DNA of 55,298 nucleotides from Oscillatoriales cyanobacterium PMM_0080 (GTDB lineage Bacteria > Cyanobacteriota > Cyanobacteriia > Cyanobacteriales > Microcoleaceae), in assembly GCA_949127775.1 (NCBI GenBank), contig CASBQF010000069.1, positions 1-55,298 of the forward strand, in the 5' to 3' direction. The notes below the pieces were generated by a model. The model had not been told where the DNA came from and made no database searches. It saw only the letters and a program-made list of their open reading frames with translations. The position numbers and the translations under genes were made by a program. Below are positions 35,808-46,366 of this stretch, one piece after another; positions within the stretch are counted from its first letter, which is position 1; every line of letters begins with the position of its first letter.

Positions 35808-38600
35808 ATGACCGCAACCACACCCAACCTACCGCCCCAATACGACCCCCAAGCCACCGAAACCAAATGGCAAAAATACTGGGAAGACAACCAAACCTTC
35901 AAAGCTGATCCAGAAGCAGGCGGCGAACCCTACTGCGTCGTCATCCCGCCGCCCAACGTGACCGGCAGCCTCCACATGGGACACGCTTTTGAAGAGACGC
36001 TGATTGATGTCCTCGTCCGCTATCACCGCATGATTGGACGCAATACCCTGTGGTTGCCGGGAACGGATCATGCTAGTATCGCAGTTCAAACTATTCTCGA
36101 AAAACAACTCAAAGCAGAAGGCAAAACTCGCCACGATTTAGGGCGAGAAAAATTCCTAGAACGGGCCTGGGAATGGAAAGCTGAGTCTGGCAATACTATT
36201 ACTAATCAATTACGGCGTTTGGGCGTGTCTGTCGATTGGTCGCGGGAACGCTTTACGATGGATGAAGGCTTATCCGCTGCGGTTTTAGAAGCCTTTGTCC
36301 GCCTCTACGATGAGGGGCTGATTTATCGCGGCAATTACTTGGTGAATTGGTGTCCGGCGAGTCAGTCGGCTGTGTCGGATTTGGAGGTTGACCAGCAGGA
36401 AGTTGAGGGGCATTTGTGGCATTTCCGCTATCCTTTGACGGACGGTTCGGGTTATTTGGAGGTGGCGACGACTCGGCCGGAAACGATGCTGGGCGATACT
36501 GGCGTTGCGGTGAATCCACAGGACGATCGCTATAAGCATCTTATCGGCAAAACTGTCACTTTGCCGATCGCCAATCGTGAAATTCCAATTTTTGCCGATG
36601 AATTAGTTGACGCGACTTTCGGAACTGGCTGCGTCAAAGTGACACCCGCCCACGATCCGAATGACTTCGAGATGGGTAAGCGCCACAACTTGCCGTTTAT
36701 CAACATCATGAACAAGGACGGCACTTTAAATGAAAATGCTGGAGAGTTCAACGGACAAGACAGATTTGTTGCCCGCAAAAATGTGGTAAAGCGGTTAGAA
36801 ACTGACGGCGTTTTAGTGAAAATTGAAGATTACAAACATACAGTACCGTATAGTGAACGCGGCAAAGTTCCCGTCGAACCGTTGCTATCTACTCAATGGT
36901 TTGTGAAAATAGATCCGCTTTCTCAACGCGCTTTAGAAGCATTAGACCAAAGTAACTCACCAGTCTTTGTTCCTGAGAGATGGACAAAGGTTTATCGCGA
37001 TTGGTTGGTGAAGCTAAAAGATTGGTGCATTTCCCGCCAATTGTGGTGGGGACACCAAATCCCCGCTTGGTATGCTGTTAGCGAAACTCACGGCGAAATT
37101 ACTGATACAACGCCGTTTGTGGTGGCGAAAACTGAAGCTGAGGCTAGGGAAAAAGCGCAGGCTAAGTTTGGTCAGGATGTCGAACTAGCAAGAGATCCAG
37201 ATGTATTGGATACTTGGTTTTCGTCGGGATTGTGGCCTTTCTCAACTTTGGGATGGCCGGACGAAACTAAGGATTTTGATTTTTACTATCCGACAACTAC
37301 TTTAGTTACGGGTTTTGATATCATCTTTTTCTGGGTTGCTAGAATGACGATGATGGCTGGACATTTTACGGAAAAGATGCCTTTTGATACTGTTTATATT
37401 CACGGTTTGGTGTTGGATGAAAACGGTCACAAAATGTCTAAGAGTAAAAACAATGGTATTGACCCGCTGTTGTTGATTGCGAAGTACGGGACTGATGCTT
37501 TGCGCTATACTTTGGTTAAGGAAGTGATTGGGGCTGGGCAGAATATTCGCATGGAGTACGATCGCAAAACTGATGAATCGAAATCAGTCGAGACTTCCCG
37601 GAATTTCACTAATAAGTTGTGGAATGCGGCCCGGTTTGTGATGATGAATCTGGAGGGACAGACTCCGCAACAGTTGGGAAGTCCTTACCCCCCCCAACCC
37701 CCCCTTACTAAGGGGGGGAGAGAAGAAGAATCCCTTCCTAATGATACGAGAGAAGGTGGTTTGGAATTGTGCGATCGCTGGATTCTTTCTCGCTATTATC
37801 AAGTTGTACAACAAAGTCGCACTTCCTTGGAAAGTTACGGTTTGGGAGAAGCGGCGAAGGGACTTTACGAGTTTATTTGGGGCGATTTTTGCGACTGGTA
37901 TATTGAGTTAGTCAAGTCTCGCTTACAACAGGATTCTGAACCAAACTCTAAGAAGGTTGCACAACAAACTTTTGCTTTTGTGTTGGAAGGAATTCTGAAA
38001 TTGCTGCATCCTTTTATGCCGCACATTACTGAGGAAATTTGGCACACTTTGACTCAAACTGGTGATGATGATTGTTTGGCTTTACAAGCTTATCCTGAAC
38101 CAGATCCATCGCTGATTAATCCAGATTTAGAACAGCAGTTTGATTTGTTGTTCGGGACAATTCGCACTATTCGCAATTTGCGGGCAGATTCTGATATCAA
38201 ACCCAGTGTGAAGGTGACGGCGATTTTGCAAAGCGAAAATGAAAAAGAACGCCAAATTCTCTCGGATGGAGGCGTTTACATTCAGGATTTGGCGAAAGTC
38301 GAAAATCTGACGGTGACAGCTAGTTTAGACGCTGATTTGGGACAGACAATTGCTGGTGTTGTCGGTACTGTGCAAGTTTTGATTCCTTTGGCTGGTGTGG
38401 TCGATTTGGTGGCTTTGCGTGGTAAGTTGGAGAAGAAGCTGGCTAAGGTGGAAGCTGAAATTAAGCATACTGCGGCGCGTTTGACTAATCAAAAGTTTGT
38501 GGATAAGGCTGATCCGCAAGTGGTTCAGGTGGCGCGGGATGGTTTGGCTGAGGCCGAGAAACAGGCGGAGATTTTGCGCGATCGGCTAAAGTTGTTTTAA
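35808..38600 (+). CDS. valS: Valyl-tRNA synthetase
   Basis: ValRS charges tRNA-Val with valine. The class I signatures are HMGH (residues 56-59) within [15 protein letters not shown] and KMSKS (542-546). The editing domain contains [17 protein letters not shown]. The C-terminal coiled-coil arm ([20 protein letters not shown]) is present. I place the start at MTATTPNL (35808); 14 residues encoded upstream are not family-like. At residues 625-650, between the catalytic core and the anticodon-binding domain, there is an insert [20 protein letters not shown] encoded by a palindromic C/G-run repeat (37683-37729). Length is 930 residues, somewhat longer than bare cyanobacterial ValRS. The enzyme probably works, since the insert lies in a surface linker. 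Confidence 0.95.
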   Translation: MTATTPNLPPQYDPQATETKWQKYWEDNQTFKADPEAGGEPYCVVIPPPNVTGSLHMGHAFEETLIDVLVRYHRMIGRNTLWLPGTDHASIAVQTILEKQLKAEGKTRHDLGREKFLERAWEWKAESGNTITNQLRRLGVSVDWSRERFTMDEGLSAAVLEAFVRLYDEGLIYRGNYLVNWCPASQSAVSDLEVDQQEVEGHLWHFRYPLTDGSGYLEVATTRPETMLGDTGVAVNPQDDRYKHLIGKTVTLPIANREIPIFADELVDATFGTGCVKVTPAHDPNDFEMGKRHNLPFINIMNKDGTLNENAGEFNGQDRFVARKNVVKRLETDGVLVKIEDYKHTVPYSERGKVPVEPLLSTQWFVKIDPLSQRALEALDQSNSPVFVPERWTKVYRDWLVKLKDWCISRQLWWGHQIPAWYAVSETHGEITDTTPFVVAKTEAEAREKAQAKFGQDVELARDPDVLDTWFSSGLWPFSTLGWPDETKDFDFYYPTTTLVTGFDIIFFWVARMTMMAGHFTEKMPFDTVYIHGLVLDENGHKMSKSKNNGIDPLLLIAKYGTDALRYTLVKEVIGAGQNIRMEYDRKTDESKSVETSRNFTNKLWNAARFVMMNLEGQTPQQLGSPYPPQPPLTKGGREEESLPNDTREGGLELCDRWILSRYYQVVQQSRTSLESYGLGEAAKGLYEFIWGDFCDWYIELVKSRLQQDSEPNSKKVAQQTFAFVLEGILKLLHPFMPHITEEIWHTLTQTGDDDCLALQAYPEPDPSLINPDLEQQFDLLFGTIRTIRNLRADSDIKPSVKVTAILQSENEKERQILSDGGVYIQDLAKVENLTVTASLDADLGQTIAGVVGTVQVLIPLAGVVDLVALRGKLEKKLAKVEAEIKHTAARLTNQKFVDKADPQVVQVARDGLAEAEKQAEILRDRLKLF
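37683..37729 (+). repeat. In-frame palindromic repeat inside valS
   Basis: CTTACCCCCCCCAACCCCCC-CTTACTAA-GGGGGGGAG: a C-run/G-run inverted repeat that resembles the cores of the elements at 10913-11049 and 53761-53864. It adds residues [12 protein letters not shown] without breaking the frame. Confidence 0.75.
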
Positions 38601-38616
38601 GGAGTAATTAAAATAG

Positions 38617-38682
38617 GTTCGTAGTGAGGACTTTAGTCCTTCTTGACTCAAATGAGAGAGGACTGAAGTCCTCACTACGAAC
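38617..38682. repeat. Inverted repeat after valS
   Basis: Arms of 24 bp (38617-38640, beginning GTTCGTAGTGAGGACT, and 38659-38682) match with one mismatch around an 18-base loop. It lies 16 bases after the valS stop and may act as a terminator or be a mobile repeat. Such GTGAGGACT...AGTCCTCAC elements are dispersed in related genomes, from memory. Confidence 0.8.
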
Positions 38683-38756
38683 ACGGTAGTTTTCAAAGTT
38701 TCTGAGGTACAAATCACCAATCACGAATTATCAATTCCCAATTCCCAATTACCCCC

Positions 38757-39230
38757 ATGTTATATTTAGCCCAAGTACAAAAGAAGGAAATTTTTGACAA
38801 GATAAGTCTGCAATTACTGGCTTGTCAAAATTCTGATGAAACTTGGGCTATGCTTTTTCAAGAAACTCTCTTGACGCTACCGCCAAATTTTGGTCAAAAT
38901 GTTTTAAATGAAGGGATGCTAGTATTAGCAGATATTGGCGAAAATAGCAAGGTTTTGCATATTCAATCTGCTACAAACTGGGTGCTAGAATTAGTAGATC
39001 AGTATTTAACAAAGGGTTTTACGCCCGATTTTTTGCAGCTAGAAGCCCAGAAGGCGGAAGGGTGGCGGCAATCTCTGACTTTGCAAAGTCAAGAATTGTC
39101 TCGTCGATCGATCGAAGTTGAAGCCCGCAGAGAACAGATTCAAACTTTAGAAGCAAAACTTCAGCAGGAAAGGCAATTGCTGGAAAGTTCGATCGACCAA
39201 TTGAAAAATTCACCCGAACCCGCCGAATAG
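38757..39230 (+). CDS. Conserved hypothetical protein with C-terminal coiled coil
   Basis: A 157-residue soluble protein. The N-terminal 100 residues form a compact domain with no motif that I recognise (LLACQNSDETWAMLFQETLL). Residues about 100-150 are a predicted coiled coil rich in Glu, Gln and Leu (SRRSIEVEARREQIQTLEAK). It is convergent with crtB, and a small AGTCCGC-ctgc-GCGGACT hairpin (39253-39270) separates them. It probably forms part of a family found across filamentous cyanobacteria. The function is unknown. Confidence 0.7.
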   Translation: MLYLAQVQKKEIFDKISLQLLACQNSDETWAMLFQETLLTLPPNFGQNVLNEGMLVLADIGENSKVLHIQSATNWVLELVDQYLTKGFTPDFLQLEAQKAEGWRQSLTLQSQELSRRSIEVEARREQIQTLEAKLQQERQLLESSIDQLKNSPEPAE

Positions 39231-39252
39231 AATTCGGATGCTCGACAAACAA

Positions 39253-39270
39253 AGTCCGCCTGCGCGGACT
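39253..39270. terminator. Hairpin between convergent genes
   Basis: AGTCCGC (39253-39259) pairs with GCGGACT (39264-39270) around CTGC, between the ends of the coiled-coil protein gene and crtB. It is symmetric, so it could act on both transcripts; no clear T-run is present. Confidence 0.45.
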
Positions 39271-39295
39271 AAGACAGAAGCAATACGGGCTCTTA

Positions 39296-40225
39296 CTAAA
39301 GAATTTTGGATTTCACCCAAGCGGCGGGGAGACACTGTAATTTCTGAAAATTGGTAACATAGGCCCGCTTCTTGAACACGTCGTAGTTATTGAGCTCGAT
39401 CGCATTTAAGATTCTGCTATAAAGCATCGTAGCAGCCCACACAGTCCAGCGGATATCGGGACTCAGCACTTTGATTCCCGGTTCGGCGCTAGTGTATAGT
39501 TTGCGAGCTCGCTGAATTTGAAACTTCATCAATTCCCGCCAGCGTTCGTCAATTACACCGTTGAATAAATCTTCTTCAGTGTAGTTAAACAGCGCTAAGT
39601 CTTCTAAGGGAATGTAAATACGGCCGCGGCTGGCGTCTTCTCCGACATCGCGCAGAATATTAGTTAACTGCTTAGCAATACCGAGGGAGATAGCCTCTTC
39701 TCTGGGAATTTTATCCCCCCAGTGCCAATTCCAGTTAGCCGCAGAACTCGATTCGTCCACGCCCATCACAGACATTGACATCATCCCTACAGTGCCCGCT
39801 ACTCGATAACAGTAAAGATTGAGCTCTTCAAAAGTTTCGTAGCGGCTGCGGTATAAGTCCATTTGCTGGCCCGCAATCATTTCTCGAAACGGCTGAATGT
39901 CGATCGGGAAACGAGACAGCGTATCAACCAAAGCGACATCATAATCATCGTGGGGATGCCCCGCAAACAGGGATTCTAGGCGTTTTTCCCACAAATTTAG
40001 GGTTTCAGGGGTCGTGGACTCAGAACCAGGCCCGTCTACGAGTTCGTCGGTGCGGCGGCACCAGACGTAAATCGCCCAGATAGCCCGACGCTTAGCTTCG
40101 GGCATGAGTTGAGTGCCTAAATAAAAATTTTTGGCATAACTCGCTGTGACTTGGCGACACAGTTCGTAGGATTCATCCAAAGAAGCCAGAGTTCTCATGC
40201 ACTGGAGTTTTGACAGTTGCAGCAT
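39296..40225 (-). CDS. crtB: Phytoene synthase
   Basis: CrtB condenses two geranylgeranyl diphosphates to 15-cis-phytoene, the first step of carotenoid synthesis. Signatures are the first Asp-rich motif DELVD (in WCRRTDELVDGPG) and the second region DVGEDASRGRIYIP. The 309-residue length is normal. The start ATG at 40225 (MLQLSKLQ) agrees with the usual cyanobacterial N terminus. It lies 96 bp downstream of pds on the same strand, the standard pds-crtB operon of cyanobacteria. A stem TCTCCCGT/ACGGGAGA (40261-40283) sits in the gap between them. Confidence 0.96.
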   Translation of the reverse strand: MLQLSKLQCMRTLASLDESYELCRQVTASYAKNFYLGTQLMPEAKRRAIWAIYVWCRRTDELVDGPGSESTTPETLNLWEKRLESLFAGHPHDDYDVALVDTLSRFPIDIQPFREMIAGQQMDLYRSRYETFEELNLYCYRVAGTVGMMSMSVMGVDESSSAANWNWHWGDKIPREEAISLGIAKQLTNILRDVGEDASRGRIYIPLEDLALFNYTEEDLFNGVIDERWRELMKFQIQRARKLYTSAEPGIKVLSPDIRWTVWAATMLYSRILNAIELNNYDVFKKRAYVTNFQKLQCLPAAWVKSKIL

Positions 40226-40260
40226 CCGACAATAAGAAATTTAAAGATTAGAACTGATTT

Positions 40261-40283
40261 TCTCCCGTCTAGAAAACGGGAGA
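40261..40283 (-). promoter_or_regulatory. Stem-loop in the pds-crtB gap
   Basis: TCTCCCGT (40261-40268) and ACGGGAGA (40276-40283) form a perfect 8-bp stem with a 7-base loop. On the transcribed strand no long U-run follows, so it may stabilise or process the mRNA instead of ending it. Confidence 0.4.
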
Positions 40284-40321
40284 TTCTTTTACGTCTTTAT
40301 GAAAAATTCTTAATTTTTCAT

Positions 40322-41689
<1,368 letters not shown>

Positions 41690-41761
41690 TTAATACTACT
41701 TGGCCTCTGTATTCGCTTCGCTCTAATTATACGTTACAAGTCGTTACATTTTCCAGGTCAC

Positions 41762-42034
41762 GCAACGACGAATCAGAAACCGGGTTTTTTCCACAATCTT
41801 TCGCTTTCACCCAAAAACTTGGCAAAAAACCCGGTTTCTCGGCCGCGCATGAGTCAGAAACTGGGTTTTTTCCACAATCTTTCACTTTTACCCAAAAACT
41901 TGGCAAAAAACCCGGTTTCTCGGCCGCGCAACGATGAGTCAGAAACTGGGTTTTTTCCACAATCTTTCACTTTTACCCAAAAACTTGGCAAAAAACCCGG
42001 TTTCTCGGCCACGCAACGATGAGTCAGAAACTGG
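41762..42034. repeat. Tandem array of about 81-85-bp hairpin units
   Basis: Three full units start at TCAGAAA (41773, 41854, 41939), with a fourth partial unit at 42024; period 81, then 85, 85. Each unit carries AACCGGGTTTTTT and AAAAAACCCGGTTTC as inverted arms around a conserved 35-40-base interior (CCACAATCTTTCAC... CTTGGC). It fills the gap between the zinc-ribbon gene stop and the pds start. The open frames across it are products of the repeat. Confidence 0.9.
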
Positions 42035-42050
42035 CGATCGCACTATATTT

Positions 42051-43265
42051 CTAATTAGCAGATGGAATAGGAGCAGCAGGTAATTTTGGCCTGGGTACTG
42101 GCAAGGAAGTTGGTTGAGGTAGGGGTCGCGGGACACCGGGAATAGGGATATATCTCCAATTACCACTAAACAATAGGTACATCGCACCCGCAAGCACGAC
42201 ACCGCTAACAACAGCAGCAGTAATCTTCCAAACACTGTAGGGACGATCGCCTTGAACTTCAGCGGTGCGAGCATTAACTATTACTTGATATCCCTTGTTT
42301 TGATAGCGATAGGCACACAGCCACACAGGTAGCAAAATATGCTTAAAAGTGATAGCATTGTAATCTGTAGAAATGCTGTGAACCCGCTGCTCGTCGCCGC
42401 CGATATCCGTGCAAACATCGAAGTGAATAGTACCAGCCATGACATTTTTAGCAGATGCAAATCCTTGAGGGAGAGAAACTTGCGATCGCTGTGCTTCAAA
42501 CCCAGCTAAATAAGATGAATTGTACGCGCGCAGCGACTCTTTGAGATGCCAAGGTTCTAACTCATCCAAGTGAGGGCGTGAAACTGAAGTTGTAGCGGGA
42601 ATCAGAATATCGTCAAAAGTGCGATCGACTCTGCCAGAAGCCGGCCACCATCTGGTATGCTGCACTTCGCGAGTTTTAGTTTCAGTTTCACCCTGCTCGT
42701 TTGTTTCTGTATAACTCTCAGTCACGTAGTAGTGTTCTCCGCGATCGCCCTGATAGTAACTCACCGTACAACAGTCGTAAGTCCAAAACGGCAAATAAAC
42801 CCCTTGAATTTTCTCCTGTTGCGCTAGGGATTTCAAAGCAGAAGGAGCAAACCAGCGGTTGCTAAGCCACTTCTGAATGCTTTCTCTGGCCTGTTTATCA
42901 GTAACTTCAAAAGGTACAATTCCCTCTGGGTGTACGCTAGGGCTTGCCTTTGCGGGTTGCGTCACAATTGGAGAAGCGCAAAACGGACATTTCCCCGCTA
43001 CTTTTGGCGGTTCAAAAGTAATACTTGCTCCGCAATCATTGCATTTTACTTCTAAGGCTGTTGTTGATAAAGTTATCAGCGTCGTTTTGTCGAGTTTTAG
43101 ATATTGTTCGTAAGAATTTTCTTGTACTTCTTCGGCACTTTGGGGAATTGCATCTTCCCAGCCGCAGTAAGCACACTTGAGCTTTCCTGCTTGGGGGTTG
43201 AACTCTAAATAAGCCCCGCAGCTAGGACAGGGAAAACGTTTAACAGCCGCTTCAGAATTATTCAT
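42051..43265 (-). CDS. Zinc-ribbon membrane protein, YdjG-like
   Basis: A 404-residue protein. Two zinc-ribbon Cys pairs lie at the N terminus (CPSCG...CAYCG, then CNDCG...CPFC). The middle domain contains GVYLPFWTYDCCTVSYYQG and an RWWPASGRV segment, and a single membrane helix lies near the end (ITAAVVSGVVLAGAMYLLF), followed by a Pro-rich tail. In databases such proteins are often mislabelled as helicases. The order with the SPFH gene next door resembles the Bacillus ydjG-ydjI pair, where the zinc-ribbon membrane protein recruits the SPFH protein and PspA. This suggests a membrane-stress role, by analogy. It is probably co-transcribed with the SPFH gene (95-bp gap). Confidence 0.8.
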   Translation of the reverse strand: MNNSEAAVKRFPCPSCGAYLEFNPQAGKLKCAYCGWEDAIPQSAEEVQENSYEQYLKLDKTTLITLSTTALEVKCNDCGASITFEPPKVAGKCPFCASPIVTQPAKASPSVHPEGIVPFEVTDKQARESIQKWLSNRWFAPSALKSLAQQEKIQGVYLPFWTYDCCTVSYYQGDRGEHYYVTESYTETNEQGETETKTREVQHTRWWPASGRVDRTFDDILIPATTSVSRPHLDELEPWHLKESLRAYNSSYLAGFEAQRSQVSLPQGFASAKNVMAGTIHFDVCTDIGGDEQRVHSISTDYNAITFKHILLPVWLCAYRYQNKGYQVIVNARTAEVQGDRPYSVWKITAAVVSGVVLAGAMYLLFSGNWRYIPIPGVPRPLPQPTSLPVPRPKLPAAPIPSAN

Positions 43266-43360
43266 AATAGTAATTGATTGATGAGATTACACGCAATGGT
43301 AATCGGTAATCTAGAAAGCGTACCGATTACCAATTACCAATTAACTAAATAAGCAAACTT

Positions 43361-44446
43361 TTACGCTGCTGGTGGGGGAGGCGGCGGCACTGTAGCCAAC
43401 AAAGATACTAATTCCGGCACTTGCGATGCTAACTTCCAGCCGTCAAAACCTGCACGCCAAACCATTACCTGATGTGTCAAACCATTTTGCAGAAGTTGAT
43501 GCAGCTCAAAAGGCCCTAATTGTTGACCGTTTTGGGCAATGTACCACTGAGTTTGTGTTAGTGGGGGAGGTGGCGGCGGTGTTGGCGATGCTGGCGACTG
43601 CATCATATTTGTCATTTGCTGACCCATTGCCATGCCCATGCCCAATTCTAATCCTTGATTGCCGCCGCTGGGGTTATTGGCTGATGCTTCTATAGCATTA
43701 GCAGCTTGATATTGGGTATATTGCTGCATATTTCCCAGAAGTCCGATCGAGGCTCGTTTGTCGAGTGCTGCTTCCACTTCAGGCGGCATCGAGATATTTT
43801 CAATTAATATCTGAGTTAATTCTAACCCGAACTGCTGGATATTTGGCTGTAGGGCAATGCGTATTTGTTCGCCCATTTGTGTGTAGTTGGCTGCAAAGTC
43901 CAGCAGGGGAACGCGGGAATTGCCAACCCAATTGGCAAAGGCACTTACTATTGTATTGCGGAGTTGTTCGCTAATTTCATCTACTTGAAATAGTCCGTCA
44001 GTGCTGATTAGTTGTTTTAAGAGTTGTTCTGGATGGGAAACTTTAATGTTGTAGGTTCCAAAAGCGCGCATTCGCACTGGGCCTAGTTCTGGATCGCGGA
44101 TAATTACAGGGTTAGCGGTTCCCCATTTCAGGTTAGTAAATATTTTGGTGTTAAAAAAGTAAACTTCTGCTTTAAAGGGAGAGTTGAAACCGTAGGGCCA
44201 ACCTTTTAATGTGCCCAGAAGGGGTAAGTTGCGGGTGTATAGTTCGTGCATTCCAGGATCGAAGACATCGGCAACTTGACCTTCGTTGACAAAGACTGCT
44301 AGTTGTCCGGGCCTTACGGTTAGTTTAGCACCTTGCTTAATTTCGTTTTGGTGGCGCTCGAATCGATAAGCAATGGTATCGCTGGTATTGTCTAACCATT
44401 CGATGATATCGACAAATTCGCCGCGAATCTTGTCAAAGAGTCCCAT
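43361..44446 (-). CDS. SPFH-domain protein with C-terminal GYF_2 domain, YdjI-like
   Basis: A 361-residue protein. The N-terminal 220 residues are an SPFH/virion-core-like domain (LTVRPGQLAVFVNEGQVADVF, then AEVYFFNTKIFTNLKWGT). A Gly/Met-rich linker with a PTPPPPPPL stretch leads to a GYF_2 domain (QWYIAQNGQQLGPFELHQLL, about residues 300-345). There is no membrane helix, so it probably attaches to the membrane through a partner. Next to the zinc-ribbon protein it mirrors the Bacillus YdjI/YdjG system, which controls membrane localisation of a PspA homologue. No pspA/vipp1 gene is in this window. Confidence 0.85.
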   Translation of the reverse strand: MGLFDKIRGEFVDIIEWLDNTSDTIAYRFERHQNEIKQGAKLTVRPGQLAVFVNEGQVADVFDPGMHELYTRNLPLLGTLKGWPYGFNSPFKAEVYFFNTKIFTNLKWGTANPVIIRDPELGPVRMRAFGTYNIKVSHPEQLLKQLISTDGLFQVDEISEQLRNTIVSAFANWVGNSRVPLLDFAANYTQMGEQIRIALQPNIQQFGLELTQILIENISMPPEVEAALDKRASIGLLGNMQQYTQYQAANAIEASANNPSGGNQGLELGMGMAMGQQMTNMMQSPASPTPPPPPPLTQTQWYIAQNGQQLGPFELHQLLQNGLTHQVMVWRAGFDGWKLASQVPELVSLLATVPPPPPPAA

Positions 44447-44606
44447 AGATTTATTGTGAGTTGTTGTTTGATTTTAGCTTCAAAAGGAGCGATCGATGTT
44501 CCCGATCGCCATTGTAAAGTTTTTAGGTGCGATCGCCCTTGCACCATAAAGCAGCCGAGAGCGATCGCCCTTTACCCCCTCAATCCCCTCCTAGCAATGG
44601 TTTCCC
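44447..44606. other. HIP1-rich gap
   Basis: 160 bp with several GCGATCGC octamers or near matches (around 44489, 44530 and 44564). No gene was seen. Confidence 0.6.
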
Positions 44607-45419
44607 TCACAATTCCGGTTCAATTCCAGCCGATCGCAATTGAGCGCGTAATTGGTCTAATTCTTGCTGAGTGCGATCGGCTCTTTGCCGTTCTTGTTCA
44701 GCGATTTGCCGCTCTTGTTCAGCTATCTGCCGCTCTTGTTCAGCTCTTTCAAAGCCCGTCAACAATAGATTCCCTGCACTATCCCACCAGCGCAGCCAAG
44801 GTAATTCGGCGTTTTGATACCTCCCGTGCCAGATGCCCAATTCCACTCCTAACGGTTCAATGGAGTAATGATTGCGCGAATTTGCCGGGACTAATTCGTA
44901 CCGATTCTGGATCAGATTATAAACTTCAACACTAGCCTTGTTCACTTCATAAATTCCGTAAAAAGCCGGATGGATCACATTTTCATAAATCCAGAATTTA
45001 CCAGGCTTAGTTTCCTGTTGACCAGTTCGCAATAAAGGAGTTCTGTCCCGTTCTTCGGCACCATTCCCCGACACAAACTCCAACACAATTAACGGTGGTA
45101 CAAATTCTTGCCACATCACATAGGAACGGCGCAATTGACCCTCAATAGTTGGCGGGACATTCGGCACATAAAACCAGTCTGGTGCTTCTGCACCCTTTTC
45201 TAGTGGCTCAGTCAATCGCCAATAAATGCCGCTGTCTTGACCGATACAATAGTTACCATCTGGATGAATGTTTTGGAAGAGGGGAGTAATCGAATCGGTT
45301 AATAGAATGCTTTGGGGATGTTCTTGAAAATTCTTCACAAAAGTACCGTCGGATTCTGGTAGCTGAGTATGGTCTGGCCAGCCTGTGGGATTGTTTTCTA
45401 CATCGAGTGTAAATTTCAT
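44607..45419 (-). CDS. Uma2-family protein with C-terminal heptad repeats
   Basis: A 270-residue Uma2 (DUF820) protein. The core contains EAPDWFYVPNVPP (active-site D) and PLIVLEFVSGNG (active-site E). The C-terminal 50 residues form a coiled coil made of exact heptads AEQERQI (three copies), encoded by a 21-bp tandem repeat near 44690-44760, then RADRTQQELDQLRAQLRSAG. The coiled coil suggests oligomerisation. As for other members, a nuclease fold is present but the biological role is unknown. It is adjacent to a VapBC-like pair on the same strand, 70 bp away. Confidence 0.88.
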   Translation of the reverse strand: MKFTLDVENNPTGWPDHTQLPESDGTFVKNFQEHPQSILLTDSITPLFQNIHPDGNYCIGQDSGIYWRLTEPLEKGAEAPDWFYVPNVPPTIEGQLRRSYVMWQEFVPPLIVLEFVSGNGAEERDRTPLLRTGQQETKPGKFWIYENVIHPAFYGIYEVNKASVEVYNLIQNRYELVPANSRNHYSIEPLGVELGIWHGRYQNAELPWLRWWDSAGNLLLTGFERAEQERQIAEQERQIAEQERQRADRTQQELDQLRAQLRSAGIEPEL

Positions 45420-45488
45420 AGTTTTATTTTGATTGCAGACATTGTGGGGAGCGAGATTGTGATTGTAGGCGAACTCGATACATTTAAC

Positions 45489-45899
45489 TTATACCTCTAT
45501 CTCCCAATCCTCCAGACGCAAACCTTCAACGCGGCTGAACTCGCGGGTATTGTGAGTGACCACGATTAGGTTGTTGGCAAGAGCAATAGAGGAAATCAAG
45601 AGGTCATTAGGGCCAATGGGTGTCCCAGATTCAGCTAATTGAGCGCGAATTTGACCGTAAATTAGGGCAGATTGATCATCAAAAGGTAAGCTTACCAACT
45701 CATTGAAAAAAAGTTCTAGTCGAGCTAGATTGCTATCTTGACGAGAACTTTTAAAAGCACCCCAGTAAAGTTCTGCTTTAACTACAGAACATATTGCTAC
45801 ATCACCTGACCGCATGATTGCTAATCGGCGAGATACCGATGAGTTGCGGTCTGGATTTAACAAACGAATGCAAGTATTGGTGTCTAAAAGATAAATCAC
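45489..45899 (-). CDS. VapC-like PIN toxin
   Basis: A 136-residue PIN-domain RNase toxin. Motifs are YLLDTNTCIRLL (D6), SVVKAELYWGAFKS (E near residue 43), GTPIGPNDLLISSIALANN (D near residue 98), and VTHNTREFSRVEGL, the usual VapC ending. It begins with GTG overlapping the antitoxin TGA stop by 4 bp, so translation is coupled. It forms the second toxin-antitoxin pair of this window, of a different PIN subgroup from that at 29842. Confidence 0.93.
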   Translation of the reverse strand: MIYLLDTNTCIRLLNPDRNSSVSRRLAIMRSGDVAICSVVKAELYWGAFKSSRQDSNLARLELFFNELVSLPFDDQSALIYGQIRAQLAESGTPIGPNDLLISSIALANNLIVVTHNTREFSRVEGLRLEDWEIEV

Positions 45900-46150
45900 A
45901 GCAATTCTTCCCTGATTTCATATTCCAACGGCTCAGGACGGACAAGCGGTTCTCCCTCCCAACTTCCTATTACTGTCTCAAAAAAACCGGGTGGCCAGCC
46001 TAAATCTTCCGGTGTTTTAGCCTCAGTTGCTGGTATTATGGGCTGGAAAACTACAATAACTTCCAAATCTGTATCTTTGATGCCACCGGGGATTTGTAAA
46101 TGCAACATCCCGTCGGAACCAACGCGCGATCGCACTTTAATACTTTGCAT
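45896..46150 (-). CDS. Antitoxin partner of the VapC-like toxin
   Basis: An 84-residue protein whose gene overlaps the toxin gene by 4 bp. The N terminus (MQSIKVRSRVGSDGMLHLQI) is of the short beta-strand type that precedes a C-terminal tail (DLGWPPGFFETVIGSWEGEP), the part that wraps the toxin in related cyanobacterial pairs. No clear helix-turn-helix is seen; the DNA-binding mode is uncertain. Confidence 0.85.
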   Translation of the reverse strand: MQSIKVRSRVGSDGMLHLQIPGGIKDTDLEVIVVFQPIIPATEAKTPEDLGWPPGFFETVIGSWEGEPLVRPEPLEYEIREELL

Positions 46151-46366
46151 AACAATTAACCCGCTAAATTTGCTTCCTATTCTAGTTTAAATAAATTCCA
46201 CCTACACAGGCCTCCAACCTGCCGATCGCACTCAACCAACCCCAACCGCTAGCCCAAGTGAGGCAATCCCCCACAGTCCCCGCTTCTTTGCGCGGTACAA
46301 TTAGTGCAATCATACTTACGCTTATATTGAAAAGGCTAGAACAACGCCACAGGAGATAACAGACGC
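46151..46366. promoter_or_regulatory. Divergent region upstream of dnaK
   Basis: 215 bp between the antitoxin gene and dnaK. I looked for the CIRCE element (TTAGCACTC-N9-GAGTGCTAA) and did not find one, so HrcA control is not indicated. No strong sigma-70 promoter could be assigned. Confidence 0.4.

Noticed and set aside
46151-46366. CIRCE heat-shock operator before dnaK
   Set aside because: No TTAGCACTC/GAGTGCTAA pair is present.
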